This document shows, piece by piece, positions 18,657 to 28,056 of a DNA stretch of 64,000 bases. The translations under genes and the position numbers were made by a program. The stretch is from positions 248,001-312,000 of the forward strand of contig CAVWFQ010000004.1 of assembly GCA_963754335.1 (NCBI GenBank). Direction: 5' to 3'. Every line of letters begins with the position of its first letter. Position 1 is the stretch's first letter. The stretch is from JBBSDP01 sp963754335. Its GTDB lineage: Bacteria > Planctomycetota > Phycisphaerae > Tepidisphaerales > Tepidisphaeraceae. The notes under the pieces were generated by a model, which saw nothing but the letters and a program-made list of their open reading frames with translations, ran no database searches and was not told where the DNA came from.

Positions 18657-19631
18657 ATGGCCAATGTTTTGGAGGCAACTCGAAGAACTGTGTCTGGAAT
18701 CAGCATTCCCCGGGTGATGCGCCGCAATGCGGAGCACCTGCTCGAAGGGAACTACGCCTTCATGGATAGCCCGATTTTTCGGCGCAAAAACATCGAAGAG
18801 GAGCTTTTTAATTTTGAAGTAGAGCCGGAACTGCCGCTCACCAGTTGGTATCAGCCGACCCGTGATGAGGCGTCCGATCCGTCGATTTCCGGCGCTCCCC
18901 AACTCATGAAAGGGGCTGAAGAGCGGATCATGTTTCTGCGCTTCAACTATGCCAAGCTCCAGCTTTGCCGGTTGCAGCGTCTGATCAAGAAAAGCGGCCT
19001 GACGCGAAGCCGCGCCGAGGAAGTGATCGAATGGCACCGCCGTTTCGAGCACTTCCGCGAATATCTGGTGCGGACCAACCTGGCGCTGGTGCTGGCGATG
19101 GCCAAGCGTACCCGGCTGGGAGACGTCGATTTCGCGGAGATTGTCAGCGAAGGAAACATGGCGCTGATTCGCGCGGTCGATAAGTTCAATGTCGATCGCG
19201 GCTTCAAGTTTTCGACCTATGCCTGCCGGGCGATTCTCAAGGCTTTCAGCCGCACCTCGCTGAAGAGCTCCCGGCATCGCACGCGTTTCCCGGTTGAATT
19301 TGAACCGGACATGGAGCGCAGCGATTGGCAGGATCGTCGTCGCGATGCGGTCGAAGAAGACTGCATTGATGAGTTGAAGGCGATCGTGGATCGCAACCTC
19401 GCTGATCTTTCCAGCGTTGAGGAGACGGTGATTCGCCGTCGATTCAACTGGGAACAGCAGGAAGAGAGTGCCCTGACGCTCGAGGAAGTCGGGCAGATCA
19501 TTGGCGTGACCAAGGAACGCGTTCGCCAGATCCAGAATAAGGCGCTGGCCAAGATTCGTACGGTCATGGAAGACGGTGTGTTGCGGACCAAGCCGCACAC
19601 GCCTGAAGAAGCAGCGCCTGCTGTTCAGTAA
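18657..19631 (+). CDS. sigma-70 family RNA polymerase sigma factor (planctomycete-type, group 2/3)
   Basis: A 324-residue sigma factor. Region 2 is clear: FREYLVRTNLALVLAMAKR, the core-binding segment FAEIVSEGNMALIRAVDKF, and the -10-recognition part GFKFSTYACRAILKAFSR. Region 4 closes the protein with the helix-turn-helix LTLEEVGQIIGVTKERVRQI followed by QNKALAKIR. Region 1.1 is absent and region 3 is short, so this is not the housekeeping RpoD. The N-terminal 100 residues (RRNAEHLLEGNYAFMDSP) resemble planctomycete paralogs I recall. It is followed by a strong intrinsic terminator, so it is probably monocistronic. Confidence 0.9.
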   Translation: MANVLEATRRTVSGISIPRVMRRNAEHLLEGNYAFMDSPIFRRKNIEEELFNFEVEPELPLTSWYQPTRDEASDPSISGAPQLMKGAEERIMFLRFNYAKLQLCRLQRLIKKSGLTRSRAEEVIEWHRRFEHFREYLVRTNLALVLAMAKRTRLGDVDFAEIVSEGNMALIRAVDKFNVDRGFKFSTYACRAILKAFSRTSLKSSRHRTRFPVEFEPDMERSDWQDRRRDAVEEDCIDELKAIVDRNLADLSSVEETVIRRRFNWEQQEESALTLEEVGQIIGVTKERVRQIQNKALAKIRTVMEDGVLRTKPHTPEEAAPAVQ

Positions 19632-19647
19632 TTTTGACTACGCACGA

Positions 19648-19678
19648 CGGGAGACGGTTTGCGCCGTCTCCCGTTTTT
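19648..19678 (+). terminator. Intrinsic terminator after the sigma factor gene
   Basis: A perfect 10-bp stem CGGGAGACGG / CCGTCTCCCG with a 6-base loop TTTGCG is followed directly by TTTTT. It begins 17 bp after the TAA of the sigma factor gene and is the best Rho-independent terminator in the window. Confidence 0.9.
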
Positions 19679-19739
19679 CATGCGCGTTTGATGCAGTGAA
19701 CGTTCCGCGAACACCGTTGCAGGCGCACGCCCGTGAGAA

Positions 19740-20150
19740 TTAAGCCGCCTGCGGGGCAAACAGATGCAGCGGTTCAGGCAGCGTCTTCATCCCGCGGCGA
19801 AGCGCCTTTCCGACGGCGTATTGCATCGATCGCTCGAATCGCCGAAGCACTCGCGCGTCCGGCTCGATGCCGAGCAATGCCATTTCCGCCATGGCCCATT
19901 TCCAGACGTGGTATTCTTCCTCGCAACGGCGTTTGAAGCGGTCGAATCCGATGGCATGGTGGCCGATTTCGTGCAGAAAAATCGAAAGGCTGATGGCCGA
20001 TTTGGGATAGGGCGCTTCGATCCATCGCACCACGCGGCGGTTGCCGTAGTCGACCTGCCAGGCACAGCCGCTCATATTGTTTCGCCAGCGGCGAACGCGG
20101 ACGCCGTGTTTGCGTTTCATCAGCTCGACAATGGTTGCAAAGTCCGCCAT
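19740..20150 (-). CDS. HExxH-motif small protein, putative metallopeptidase-like
   Basis: A 136-residue protein with FLHEIGHHAIGFDRF near its middle, a zincin-type HExxH metal site followed by another histidine. It also has the segment WRNNMSGCAWQVDYGNRRVV and a helical C-terminus (EEEYHVWKWAMAEMALLG). No signal peptide. The first Met of the conserved-looking region is at 20150; an upstream in-frame ATG at 20237 would add 29 low-complexity residues. Peptidase activity is inferred only from the motif. It converges on the sigma factor terminator. Confidence 0.6.
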   Translation of the reverse strand: MADFATIVELMKRKHGVRVRRWRNNMSGCAWQVDYGNRRVVRWIEAPYPKSAISLSIFLHEIGHHAIGFDRFKRRCEEEYHVWKWAMAEMALLGIEPDARVLRRFERSMQYAVGKALRRGMKTLPEPLHLFAPQAA

Positions 20151-20336
20151 ACGTGCCACTTCGCTATCGGCCGACGAAGCGGGAGCCCGTCGTCTCTTCC
20201 CGGGAAATGAAGCACCGACCGGTAATAAATGCCGCAAACTCGCAGCAGTGAAGAAGTAGCGCCGTTATCGGTCCGGGATCATTCTCCGCTCCGCGCCTCG
20301 CGATTGATTTTAGGCTGCGTCAACTCGGGTAGACTG

Positions 20337-21089
20337 ATGGGAATGATCCCGAGCGTACTGGCCGCCGTTCCTTCCGCCTGGGTTTCCGCGCGGATCATTT
20401 TCGCGCTCGTGACCGCTTTGATCGCGTCATCGGCGATGTTCTGGGCATTGGTGCGGCGATGGACCTCGCAACGGGAGTGGGTGGCGATCGCCGAGTGGGG
20501 CCGGGAAACCGGTTTTCGATTCCGGCGCGACCGCGCGACGCCGCCCGATCCGCTGGGCGCACTGAAGGACCGCAATCCGGTCGTCCGCATCTGCCTGTCG
20601 AACGGCCGGATCACCATCGTTCAATTTGAGGCCGATCCGCCGGCGAACCCTGCGCCGCCCATCGTGCCCGGCTCGTCTGCGCCCTTGCCTTCAATTGCGC
20701 CGGTCAGCCTCCCGCGGCGGCCGATCTGGAACCTGATGATGCGGCGGATTGAATCGAGCTGGTCGCCGACCGGCCTTCGCCCGGCCGCTGCCCAAAGCAG
20801 CCTGCTTGATTTGTATTCCCTTTCGAGCTTTCCGCTGATGGGCGCTCAGGAACGATTCGTTCTTTTCAGCGCCGATTCCGCCGCGGCCCGTGCTTTATCG
20901 GCTTCGCCGGCGCGGGCTTTACTACCGCCGGACATCGGACTGCTTTTGACGGAAAACTTTTTGATTCTCGATTTTTCCAGCCGCCCCTTCGACACCATCG
21001 AGTTCAGCCGCATGCTTGCCGTGATCGAGCAGGTATCGGCCCGGTTGCCCGTCATGTTGGAAAGCGCCCAACGGGCTGCAAATGGGTGA
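20337..21089 (+). CDS. uncharacterised single-span membrane protein
   Basis: A 250-residue protein with one N-terminal hydrophobic segment (residues about 14-37, ARIIFALVTALIASSAMFWALV) followed by WGRETGFRFRR and a mostly soluble part with a proline-rich linker (DPPANPAPPIVPG). Near the C-terminus DIGLLLTENFLILDFSSRPF looks like a beta-rich domain. I do not recognise a family. The layout suggests a cytoplasmic domain tethered to the inner membrane. ATG 20337 or 20343 may be the start. Confidence 0.6.
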   Translation: MGMIPSVLAAVPSAWVSARIIFALVTALIASSAMFWALVRRWTSQREWVAIAEWGRETGFRFRRDRATPPDPLGALKDRNPVVRICLSNGRITIVQFEADPPANPAPPIVPGSSAPLPSIAPVSLPRRPIWNLMMRRIESSWSPTGLRPAAAQSSLLDLYSLSSFPLMGAQERFVLFSADSAAARALSASPARALLPPDIGLLLTENFLILDFSSRPFDTIEFSRMLAVIEQVSARLPVMLESAQRAANG

Positions 21090-21102
21090 TGTCACGCACC
21101 CG

Positions 21103-21366
21103 TCAGTGCCCCGCGGGATCGGCCTGGTGTTGATTGAAGCCGGTCGCGTGATAACCGGCCTGTTCGATTGAATCCATGAGCTGGCGGACGCTCACGGTGC
21201 CCCGCGTGAAGAGGACTGAAGCCAGAGCGCTGTTGAAGTCCACCGCCACCTCGCGCACGCCGGGATTAAGCGCTAGGGCCCGCTGAATGGTCTGTTCACA
21301 TTTGTGGCAATGCATTCCCTCGATCTTGATGATGACGAACTGGTCGCGAGGGAAGTCGGGGGGCAT
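21103..21366 (-). CDS. small heavy-metal-associated (HMA) domain protein, copper-chaperone-like
   Basis: An 87-residue protein that is essentially one HMA ferredoxin-like domain. It has the metal-binding loop GMHCHKC (residues 18-24), then IQRALALNPGVREVAVDFNS and a second half ending DSIEQAGYHATG. CxxC-type loops in this fold bind Cu(I) or Zn(II); here the second and third residues are H and K. No P-type ATPase or CueR-like regulator is adjacent. Convergent with the preceding membrane-protein gene, 13 bp apart. Confidence 0.8.
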   Translation of the reverse strand: MPPDFPRDQFVIIKIEGMHCHKCEQTIQRALALNPGVREVAVDFNSALASVLFTRGTVSVRQLMDSIEQAGYHATGFNQHQADPAGH

Positions 21367-21590
21367 CTACCGCTCCATCTGATTCGACGTGCGCCTGAGA
21401 ATAATAATAAGTCAACGCAATTCCGGCAACCTGAAACTTTCGCGATCAGCCGGGGCGGTTCATTTTGACTTTGCCGTAAATAATTTTTTTCGATGATTGG
21501 CAGAGCACGCTGTCTTGCGTTACCTTTGCGCGCGGGTGGAAGTCTCCGCGGAATGGGGCGCCACCTGGGATCAACCCGCGTATCGAATCA

Positions 21591-22484
21591 ATGCCAGCAT
21601 CGAGCACCTTCTGCCCATCGCCCATCCTCGGCTCACGGCGGTTTTGCGCCGAGTTGACCCGCCGTCAGGCACGTAATTTTTACTACGGCCTGAAGCTTCT
21701 CCCGCGACCCAAGCGGGCGGCCATGTTTGCGCTCTACGCCTACATGAGATTGGTGGACGATATCGCCGACGAGGAAGACGGGCGTCCGATTGAGTTGAGA
21801 GCCGCTGAACTGGAAGCGTGGCGTCAGCAGACCCAGGCGGTTCTTCGCGGCGATCTGCCCGAGCAACAGCAGGACGGCGTCTGGCCCGCTTTTGCCGAGA
21901 TGGTCGGGCATTATGCGATACCCCCGCTCGTGTTCGACGAGGTGATCGCCGGACAATGCCGCGATCTGCTTCCCGTGGCGCTGGAAACTTTCCAGCAGAT
22001 GCGCGATTATTGTTATAGCGTGGCCGGTGTCGTGGGATTGGCGAGCATCCACGTATGGGGTTTCGTCGGGGGGCCTGAGACCGAGGCCCTGGCCGTTGAG
22101 CGTGGCGTGGCGTTCCAGCTCGTCAACATCCTTCGTGACCTGCGCGAGGACGCGAATCGGGGAAGAACCTACATTCCGCGGGAAGAATTGGAATCGTTTG
22201 GCGTCGGCGCCGAAGATTTTGCCGCGGGCCGGCAGAGCAAACGTTTTCTCGATCTGATGCGATTTCAGATCGATCGCGCGGAATCGGCGTTTGGTCGATC
22301 CGCCGGCCTTGAACGTCGCATCGAGCGTGACAGCCGGGCCAGTCTGGTGGCGATGACGGGAATTTATCACCGTCTTCTTCAAAAGATAGCCGCCGAACCA
22401 GAGCGTGTGCTGACTGAGCGAGTATCATTATCGGTGTTGTCGAAGTTGCGAATTGGGTGGCGTGCGGTGCGGGCGACTGCCTGA
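21591..22484 (+). CDS. squalene/phytoene synthase family protein (HpnC/HpnD-like)
   Basis: Head-to-head prenyl synthase. The 297-residue chain contains both aspartate-rich motifs that bind magnesium-diphosphate: RLVDDIADEEDG (about residues 53-64) and LVNILRDLREDANRGRTYIP (about 178-197). It also has RNFYYGLKLLPRPKR and YCYSVAGVVGLASIHVWG, typical of bacterial hopanoid-cluster synthases. With HpnI- and HpnK-like genes a few kb away, a role in making squalene or its precursor for hopanoids is likely, but no squalene-hopene cyclase is in the window. Phytoene synthase remains possible. Confidence 0.85.
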   Translation: MPASSTFCPSPILGSRRFCAELTRRQARNFYYGLKLLPRPKRAAMFALYAYMRLVDDIADEEDGRPIELRAAELEAWRQQTQAVLRGDLPEQQQDGVWPAFAEMVGHYAIPPLVFDEVIAGQCRDLLPVALETFQQMRDYCYSVAGVVGLASIHVWGFVGGPETEALAVERGVAFQLVNILRDLREDANRGRTYIPREELESFGVGAEDFAAGRQSKRFLDLMRFQIDRAESAFGRSAGLERRIERDSRASLVAMTGIYHRLLQKIAAEPERVLTERVSLSVLSKLRIGWRAVRATA

Positions 22485-22543
22485 ACGAGACGGTCGGACC
22501 GTCGGCGTTGTCCGCAGCGACTACGGAGAGCGAGCGTGTAGCC

Positions 22544-23428
22544 ATGAAGGGCATGACGTTTCACCGCGTTTCAACAGCCGCACCCTCGATCGAGGAGTGC
22601 GATGCGGAAGATATTCCAGTCGTTCAGCCGCGCGTTGACGAAGCGTCCTCCGGGCGCCGGCGGACCGCGCTGGTCACCGGCGCATCCGGCGGAATCGGGC
22701 GCGAGTTGGCGCGCGTGATCGCGGCGCACGGACACAATCTCGTGCTCGTCGCCCGCGATGAAATGCGCCTCCAATCGGTCGCCGCCGAACTCGAAGAATC
22801 GCACGGTGTGCGCGTCGAGGTGATCGCCCGCGACCTGGCGCAGCCGTCGGCGGCATCTGATTTGTACCGCGAGCTTCGGCAGCGCTCGCTTCCGGTCGAC
22901 ATCCTGGTGAACAACGCGGGCTTCGCCGCCGGCGGTCCCTTCGCCGAGACCGATCCCGCCAACGCCACGCAATTGCTCCAGCTCAACGTCATGGCCCTCA
23001 CGCACCTGACGCGGCTGTTTCTGCCGGAAATGATCCAGCGGGGGTGGGGACGCCTCTTGCAGGTTGCGTCCATCGCCGCTTTTTTCCCCGGCCCGCTGAC
23101 CGCGTGCTACAACGCCAGCAAGGCATATGTCCTTTCGTTCTCGCTGGCCCTTTCCAACGAGCTGCACGGGACCGGCGTCACCTCGACCGTGCTTTGCCCG
23201 GGCCCGACGCGCACCGGCTTCGCGCAGCGGGCCCGCCTGATCGGAACCCGCGCCTTCAGCGGCCCGATCATGGATCCCGCCGAGGTGGCGCGGATCGGAT
23301 ACGACGCGCTCATGCAGGGAAAACCCAAGGCGATCGCCGGCTTCAGGAACAAAATGCGGATGTTCCCGGTCCCGCTCGTCCCAAGCCGCATCCTCGCCCA
23401 TTTCTCGCGCGTTTATCACGAAGTGTGA
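22544..23428 (+). CDS. short-chain dehydrogenase/reductase
   Basis: A 294-residue classical SDR with about 44 extra N-terminal residues. The cofactor motif TGASGGIGRELA and ARDEM following strand 2 suggest NADP(H). LVNNAG is the structural motif, and catalytic serine and tyrosine-lysine lie in QVASIAAFFPGP and YNASKAYVLSF. CPGPTRTGFAQRA follows. It starts 60 bp after the squalene/phytoene synthase on the same strand, so cotranscription is plausible and the substrate may be a lipid intermediate. ATG 22544 is chosen as the first Met before the fold; earlier starts overlap the synthase. Confidence 0.87.
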   Translation: MKGMTFHRVSTAAPSIEECDAEDIPVVQPRVDEASSGRRRTALVTGASGGIGRELARVIAAHGHNLVLVARDEMRLQSVAAELEESHGVRVEVIARDLAQPSAASDLYRELRQRSLPVDILVNNAGFAAGGPFAETDPANATQLLQLNVMALTHLTRLFLPEMIQRGWGRLLQVASIAAFFPGPLTACYNASKAYVLSFSLALSNELHGTGVTSTVLCPGPTRTGFAQRARLIGTRAFSGPIMDPAEVARIGYDALMQGKPKAIAGFRNKMRMFPVPLVPSRILAHFSRVYHEV

Positions 23429-23429
23429 T

Positions 23430-24484
23430 TCACGCTTCGTCCTGATAAATCGATTCGAGAACCACTTTCATCGCGGCAGCCAGCGGAACTGCGATCAGCA
23501 CGCCCAGAATGCCGAGCAATGCCCCTCCGAACAGGAACGAAAGAATGATCACGACCGGGGGAAGCCTTAGAGCGCGCCCGAGTACCAGCGGTCCGACACA
23601 CTGATCGATCGAAACACGCAGGATCGTTGCGAATAGCGCAAATTCGACAATTCCACCCCACGTAATCTGTTGAATGGTGAGCAGGCCGATCAGGGCCGTT
23701 GAAACCACCGGCCCGATTACGGGAATCATCTCCAGAAGTCCGACAGTGGTGGCCAGGAGTGCGGCATGCGGCAGGTGCAAAACGAATCGAGTGGCCACCC
23801 AGCTCAGGACGATGGCGTAAACCGTGATCACCGCCAACCCCCGAATATACTGGCCGACGATGGGGGCTGCGCGCATGGCAATTTGCCGCGTACGGGCCCG
23901 GTGAATCGGCGGCACAAGCCAGAGCAACCCGCCCGATATCCGTGGGCTTTCGAGCATGAAATAAGCCAGAAGCACGAGCGTCAGAAGGATCCCCGTCATC
24001 ACGCTGAAGCCGAGGATGACCCGCTGAAATAGGTTGCCGGATACTGGCGTGAACTTCGATAAGCCGCCGAGCAGGGCGTCGGTCAATTCCTGCGCGTTCA
24101 GCGTCTGACCAAATGCGTGCAGCGTTTCCCCGCCAAAAAGACGTTCGAAGAAAAGATGCAGTGTCTGCGGGAGATTTCCGGCCAGAGCGCCAGCTCTGGC
24201 ACAATGGTTCGCGCAGCGATCAGGCTGATGCCGGTGAAGACTGTCAGATAGCCAAGATAAGCCGCCAGCGCGGCCACCCAGCGCGGCGTTCGGAGCCGGC
24301 TCTCCATTGCGCGCACCAGCGGCGCGGCGACCGCAGCCAAGCCTGCCGCAACCACGATCGGAATCAGCACATTGCGCAGGAGATAAACCAGGCAAAAACC
24401 AATCGCCGCACCGATCAGCTTCGGCGCGATTCCCCCCGGTGCCCGGGAACTCGGATCAACAGTCGGCGGCGGAACCAGGCGCAT
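23430..24484 (-). CDS. AI-2E/PerM family permease (one frame break)
   Basis: A polytopic membrane protein of about 350 residues. Hydrophobic segments start with LIGAAIGFCLVYLLRNVLIPIVVA and end with a conserved helical hairpin IILSFLFGGALLGILGVLIAVPLAAAMK, the diagnostic C-terminus of the AI-2E transporter family. GLLEMIPVIGPVVSTALIG is also typical. The frame breaks near 24175 between LALWPEI and the NLPQTLHLFFE segment. Family members include Na+/H+ antiporters and putative autoinducer exporters, so the substrate is open. It is the last gene of the minus-strand run below the YkoP-like and HpnI-like genes. Confidence 0.85.
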
Positions 24485-24542
24485 CGCAGGCAAACGCGTT
24501 TGCGGTTCTCGTGAGTGGGGTTTGGGCTCATTCAAATGTGGG

Positions 24543-25269
24543 TCACCCGGGTCCGATGCGCACCACCAATTCGCTTTGACGTCGAGTTCTTCCTGATCGG
24601 TTTCGTCGCGATTCAAACTCCTTCCCGGCGGGATCGTGTCCCGGCGGCGGCCTGGACGCGTCAGTTCCATTCGAAACGGCAACGGCGGGGCCATATCGGG
24701 CAAGAAGGGTCCGCCGCGAAATCCAGAGCGAGTTGCGCTCACGCCGAAGTCCAAATCCGCGCAACCCTCCGGGATTGAACGTCCAGATCAACATGCCGAC
24801 GAGGATATTCTGAAAAAAATCGTGGATCCGCTGCATCATCGCCGGCGAAGATTGCGGATCGATTCGCTGGAAGCCGAGCCGGCCTGCGGTTCGGTCAATC
24901 TGCTGACGCCCACCCCGGATGCCGAAGACGATGGTGCCGTGGAAAGCGCGGCATGTTTTGCAAACGGGGGTCGCTCGCTGCCGCCCGAGCGAGCATTTGT
25001 AACGAAAGAACAAGCGCGCGTCGCGCCTCGCTCGCCCAGGCGATGCCTGGCCCGTCTGACGGAATCTGCGGAAGATGATCGTTGAGAAAATGGAGCTCGC
25101 CCACCGCGTCGCCGGGCGCTAGCTCCGATCCATCCGCGAGGACTCTTTCTTCGCGGCAAGCATCAGCGGAAATGCGAAGCAGGCAGGAAGGATCATCGCT
25201 GAAGTCGAAGATCTGTTGACGCTTTCGCAGAAACGCATCCAGCCATCTGATTGCTCTTCGACTGATGCC
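24543..25269 (-). CDS. YkoP-like domain protein, in frame with the preceding glycosyltransferase
   Basis: The N-terminal part reads RRAIRWLDAFLRKRQQIF, then GDAVGELHFLNDHLPQI and RALVLSLQMLARA. After a frame break near 24950 it continues FHGTIVFGI, GRLGFQRIDPQ and SLWISRRTLLARYG. This order (GD-x-x-ELH, sugar-binding-like NDxLP, GTI, R-x-GF, LWxSRxxLLxRYG) is what I recall of YkoP-type proteins that accompany polysaccharide deacetylases and lipid glycosyltransferases. No stop separates it from the upstream HpnI-like frame, so as written it is a C-terminal extension. A lost base between two genes cannot be excluded. About 50 poorly conserved residues follow to the stop at 24543. Confidence 0.5.
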
Positions 25270-26511
25270 CTGTTTGGGCGGAACGCATTCGAGGCTCCCT
25301 TTGGCGCCGATGCGATAGCGCCGGCCGCGCCAGATGACATGCGATCCGAAATTCCCGGTGCACCAGACGAAAAAGCTCAGGCAATCGCGAAGGGGCAGCC
25401 AGAGGAGTGAAAGCCGTTCCTCATCGCTTCCGATCCAGCCGGTCAATTGCCAGGCAATTGTCCAGCGCAGCAGCAGCGATGCCGCCAGCGCAACGCGCGC
25501 GCGATCCCGCCGGTCAGGCACGTTGCCATTGCGACAGGCGTGACAAAAGTCAGCAGAATGCCCGCGTAGCCGCAGTGGCAGACGGTGCGAATTCCCCGCG
25601 ACCAGCGCACTTCGCGCGACCATTGCTCGCGGAATCCGGTCTTCCCAAGTACGCTCGACGCCACATAGTCCGAGAGATGAATTCGAAGCCCCCGCTTGCG
25701 AATGGCCGCGGCGATCTGGTGATCGTCCATCAGATGGTCCGCCAGCGCCGCATATCCGCCGGTGGCGGCAAGGTCCGCCCGGCGACAGCGCCATCGTCGC
25801 GCCAAGGCCCAGGATTGTTCCAAGCCGATCGGCGACGGCCACCGCCGGCAAAAAAGTGACATCCAGATAAAGTGACTCGAATCGGGCCGGAAGACTCTCG
25901 GCGAACATTCCCCGATAGGGGCAGGTGACCAGCCCCGTTTTCGGATCGCGCAAAGGTCCCACCACGCGCCGCAGATAATCCGGCTCCACGCGGATATCGC
26001 TGTCGCTGATGACCAGCACATCGCCGCCGCTATTTGCCTCGAGTCGTCGGAGCAGCGCCGCCTTGGGATTGGCGCCGTTATCCGCCCCGACGAAAAGCCG
26101 AATCGGTACTTCCGGAAACGATTGTTGTAATTGCCGGATCAGCGCTACCGCCGGGTCCGATTTCTCGGCCACGCCGAACAGGATTTCAAATTGCGGATAA
26201 TCCTGCCGACAGAAGCTCACAAAATTATCCCAGGCGTGGGGATCGAGCCCCTTGACCGGTTTCAAAATGGAAACCGTCGGCAAATGAGCCGGGCACGCAG
26301 TAAGCGGATTGCATTGGGACTTGTTCCCAATACGGGGAACGTCATCCGGCAGGTCCACGCTTTTCTGACGCGCCCGCTTGAAGAATGCCCGGGCCCACCA
26401 CCACGCAACGAGCCAGTAAACCCAGCCGGCCGCGAGAAGGCTCCAGAGCAGCAGAGTAAAAAAGAATCTCAATGGGCCAGATCCTGATAAGAGATCAACT
26501 GCACACCGCAT
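25270..26511 (-). CDS. hpnI: HpnI-type membrane glycosyltransferase (GT2, frame breaks)
   Basis: A GT-A fold transferase of the ceramide-glucosyltransferase/HpnI type, which in hopanoid makers adds GlcNAc to a lipid. An N-terminal helix (FFFTLLLWSLLAAGWVYWLV) precedes PTVSILKPVKGLDP. The donor motifs are VISDSDIRVEPDYL (DxD-like), LGLGATMALS and, after a frame break near 25770, DHLMDDHQIAAAIRKRG with the (Q/R)xxRW equivalent REVRWSRGIR. C-terminal helices follow another break near 25490 (RVALAASLLLRWTIAWQLTG, GNFGSHVIWRGRRYRIG). A TTG start at 26472 overlapping the hpnK stop is an alternative to ATG 26511. The donor and acceptor are inferred from family and neighbours only. Confidence 0.8.
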
Positions 26512-27336
26512 TCCCGCACTTGCGCTCTGACCCGTGGGCTGAGCAGGGTAGCCAGGTCCACAGGATTGGGGCCGAACGGATCTGAGCGGGCGCCGGTTGT
26601 GGGATGGAAGTAAAGTTCCGCAGAACGCCCGCGCAGCCAGCGGAGCGCTTGAATGACGTATTCCTCCTGCATTTGCCCCGATTGAAACAGGCCATGGCAT
26701 CGCCGGGGAGTTCGGAGCTCCGCCGGCAATTGCCGTTCCCAAAACCGCGACATTCCGCCCAGTGCCGCCGCCCAGATGATCTTGCGGGGGGCGCCCGTCG
26801 AATCATAGTGAAGCGCCAACCCGAGGTCATCCCGCGGCAGTCGAATTCCAGCTGCTTGATACTCCCGCGCCAGCCGAACGAGCAACGGGAAAACCGTTGG
26901 ATGCACATGCATGTGCTGGTGCGCGTCGACATGCGAGAGGCGAAGTCCGCTCGCCGCAAAGCGGGCGAACTGGCACTCGATCTCGCGTTTCAATGCCGCC
27001 GCGCCGCTGCGTCGATCAGATAGCGGACCCCCAATCGCACCGGCTCATCCGGAAATCGCCCCGCTTCAACGGGCAGGTCGGGAGCCTCATCCCGCGACAA
27101 CAAGGCCGGCCCATCCACGATGACCACGTGCAGTCCGACGGCCAGCGTCGGCGCGCCCGCGCCATGTCGATGGCCTCCTCGACTGCGGCGCCCGCCATCA
27201 TCAGGCTCGCGCTGGTGAGAATTCCCTCATGGTGGGCGCGCAGCACCGCCTGGTTGATTTCCGACGATCGCCCGAAATCGTCGGCGTTGACGATGACCTG
27301 CGTTCCCCGTTTGCGAGCGTTATTGCGATGAGCCAT
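26469..27336 (-). CDS. hpnK: HpnK/ChbG-type carbohydrate deacetylase (one frame break)
   Basis: A YdjC/ChbG-fold deacetylase of about 289 residues. It opens TQVIVNADDFGRSSEINQAV, with the metal-binding NADDFG motif. GLRLSHVDAHQHMHVHPTVF supplies the HxDxHxHxHxHP metal ligands, and the end has AELYFHPTT. HpnK proteins remove the N-acetyl group from the sugar added by HpnI, which matches the overlapping downstream gene. The frame breaks near 27165, between DMARARRRWP and the continuation VGLHVV. Start MAHRNNARKRG at 27336 is the first Met before the conserved strand. Confidence 0.87.
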
Positions 27337-28056
27337 TTGCAGTTTGCCGGAAAATCGGCGCGTTCGGCGTGGAGCGTAGCACCCCAGTGAAGCGGTTGGA
27401 AAGTCCGGCGGAGCGGCAGTGATATGGGTCAGGCGACAAGTCGCGCGGCTCTCTTTTTAGATCCGGGGGAGCCGTGCGACTTGTCGCCGGACAGAATACC
27501 CAGTTTGTCCGTCCGCGCGGGAATGCGGAAATGCAACGGTTTTGCGACCACTGGATTACCCAGACCGCCGGATGCGGAAAATTCCAGGTTCCAAAAACCC
27601 GTTCGACTTCGCTCAGGGCAGGCCAAATCTCCCCGTTCGACTTCCCTCCCTTCGCTCCCTTCGACGTCGCTCAGGGTCTTCGGCAGGGCAGGCAAAAAAC
27701 ATCCAAACTCCAAAAGAAAATTCCAAACAATAAACAGTTGGCAAGCCGCCGATCGCAGGGCGTCCTCAACCAAACCAATCGCCTCGATTTGTTGGCCGCG
27801 GATTGACGCCGATGCACGCGGATCAAGAGATTCTTCTTTGGTCATTGGAGCGTATTTGGGCTTTGGAGCTTGTGATTTGGGATTTTTGATTAACCCACTA
27901 TAGATAAGGCCCGGAACGAGCTACCATCTGCCGAGTTTTCCCCGCCCGGCGAGCCGTTAGTCGTCGCCGGCGAAGGAATTACGAAATTTAATTTTTTTCG
28001 GAAGGCGCGCAATTTCCGCGGGTCGCGCCAGGTACGGGGGGCTCGGCCCGCCCGCT
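27337..28056. other. 720-bp non-coding stretch built of degenerate dispersed repeats
   Basis: No convincing gene. It contains the hairpin at 27432-27488, two TTCGACTTCGCTCAGGGC-like units near 27600-27690, a CGCGGATTGACGCCGATGCACGC unit near 27800-27825 (written here in part), and alternating TTGGAG/TTTGGG words to 27890. Such words recur around planctomycete genes. Open frames here have repeat-derived composition. Confidence 0.5.
27432..27488. repeat. 20-bp-arm hairpin repeat
   Basis: The arm starting GGCGACAAGTCGC (27432-27451) pairs with the arm ending GCGACTTGTCGCC (27469-27488), 19 of 20 positions, around a 17-base loop that contains TTTTT. It lies between the divergent hpnK and the WYL remnant. 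Confidence 0.75.

Noticed and set aside
18537..19598. A 353-codon minus frame across the sigma factor gene
   Set aside because: Antisense shadow; the + strand has unmistakable sigma-70 regions 2 and 4.
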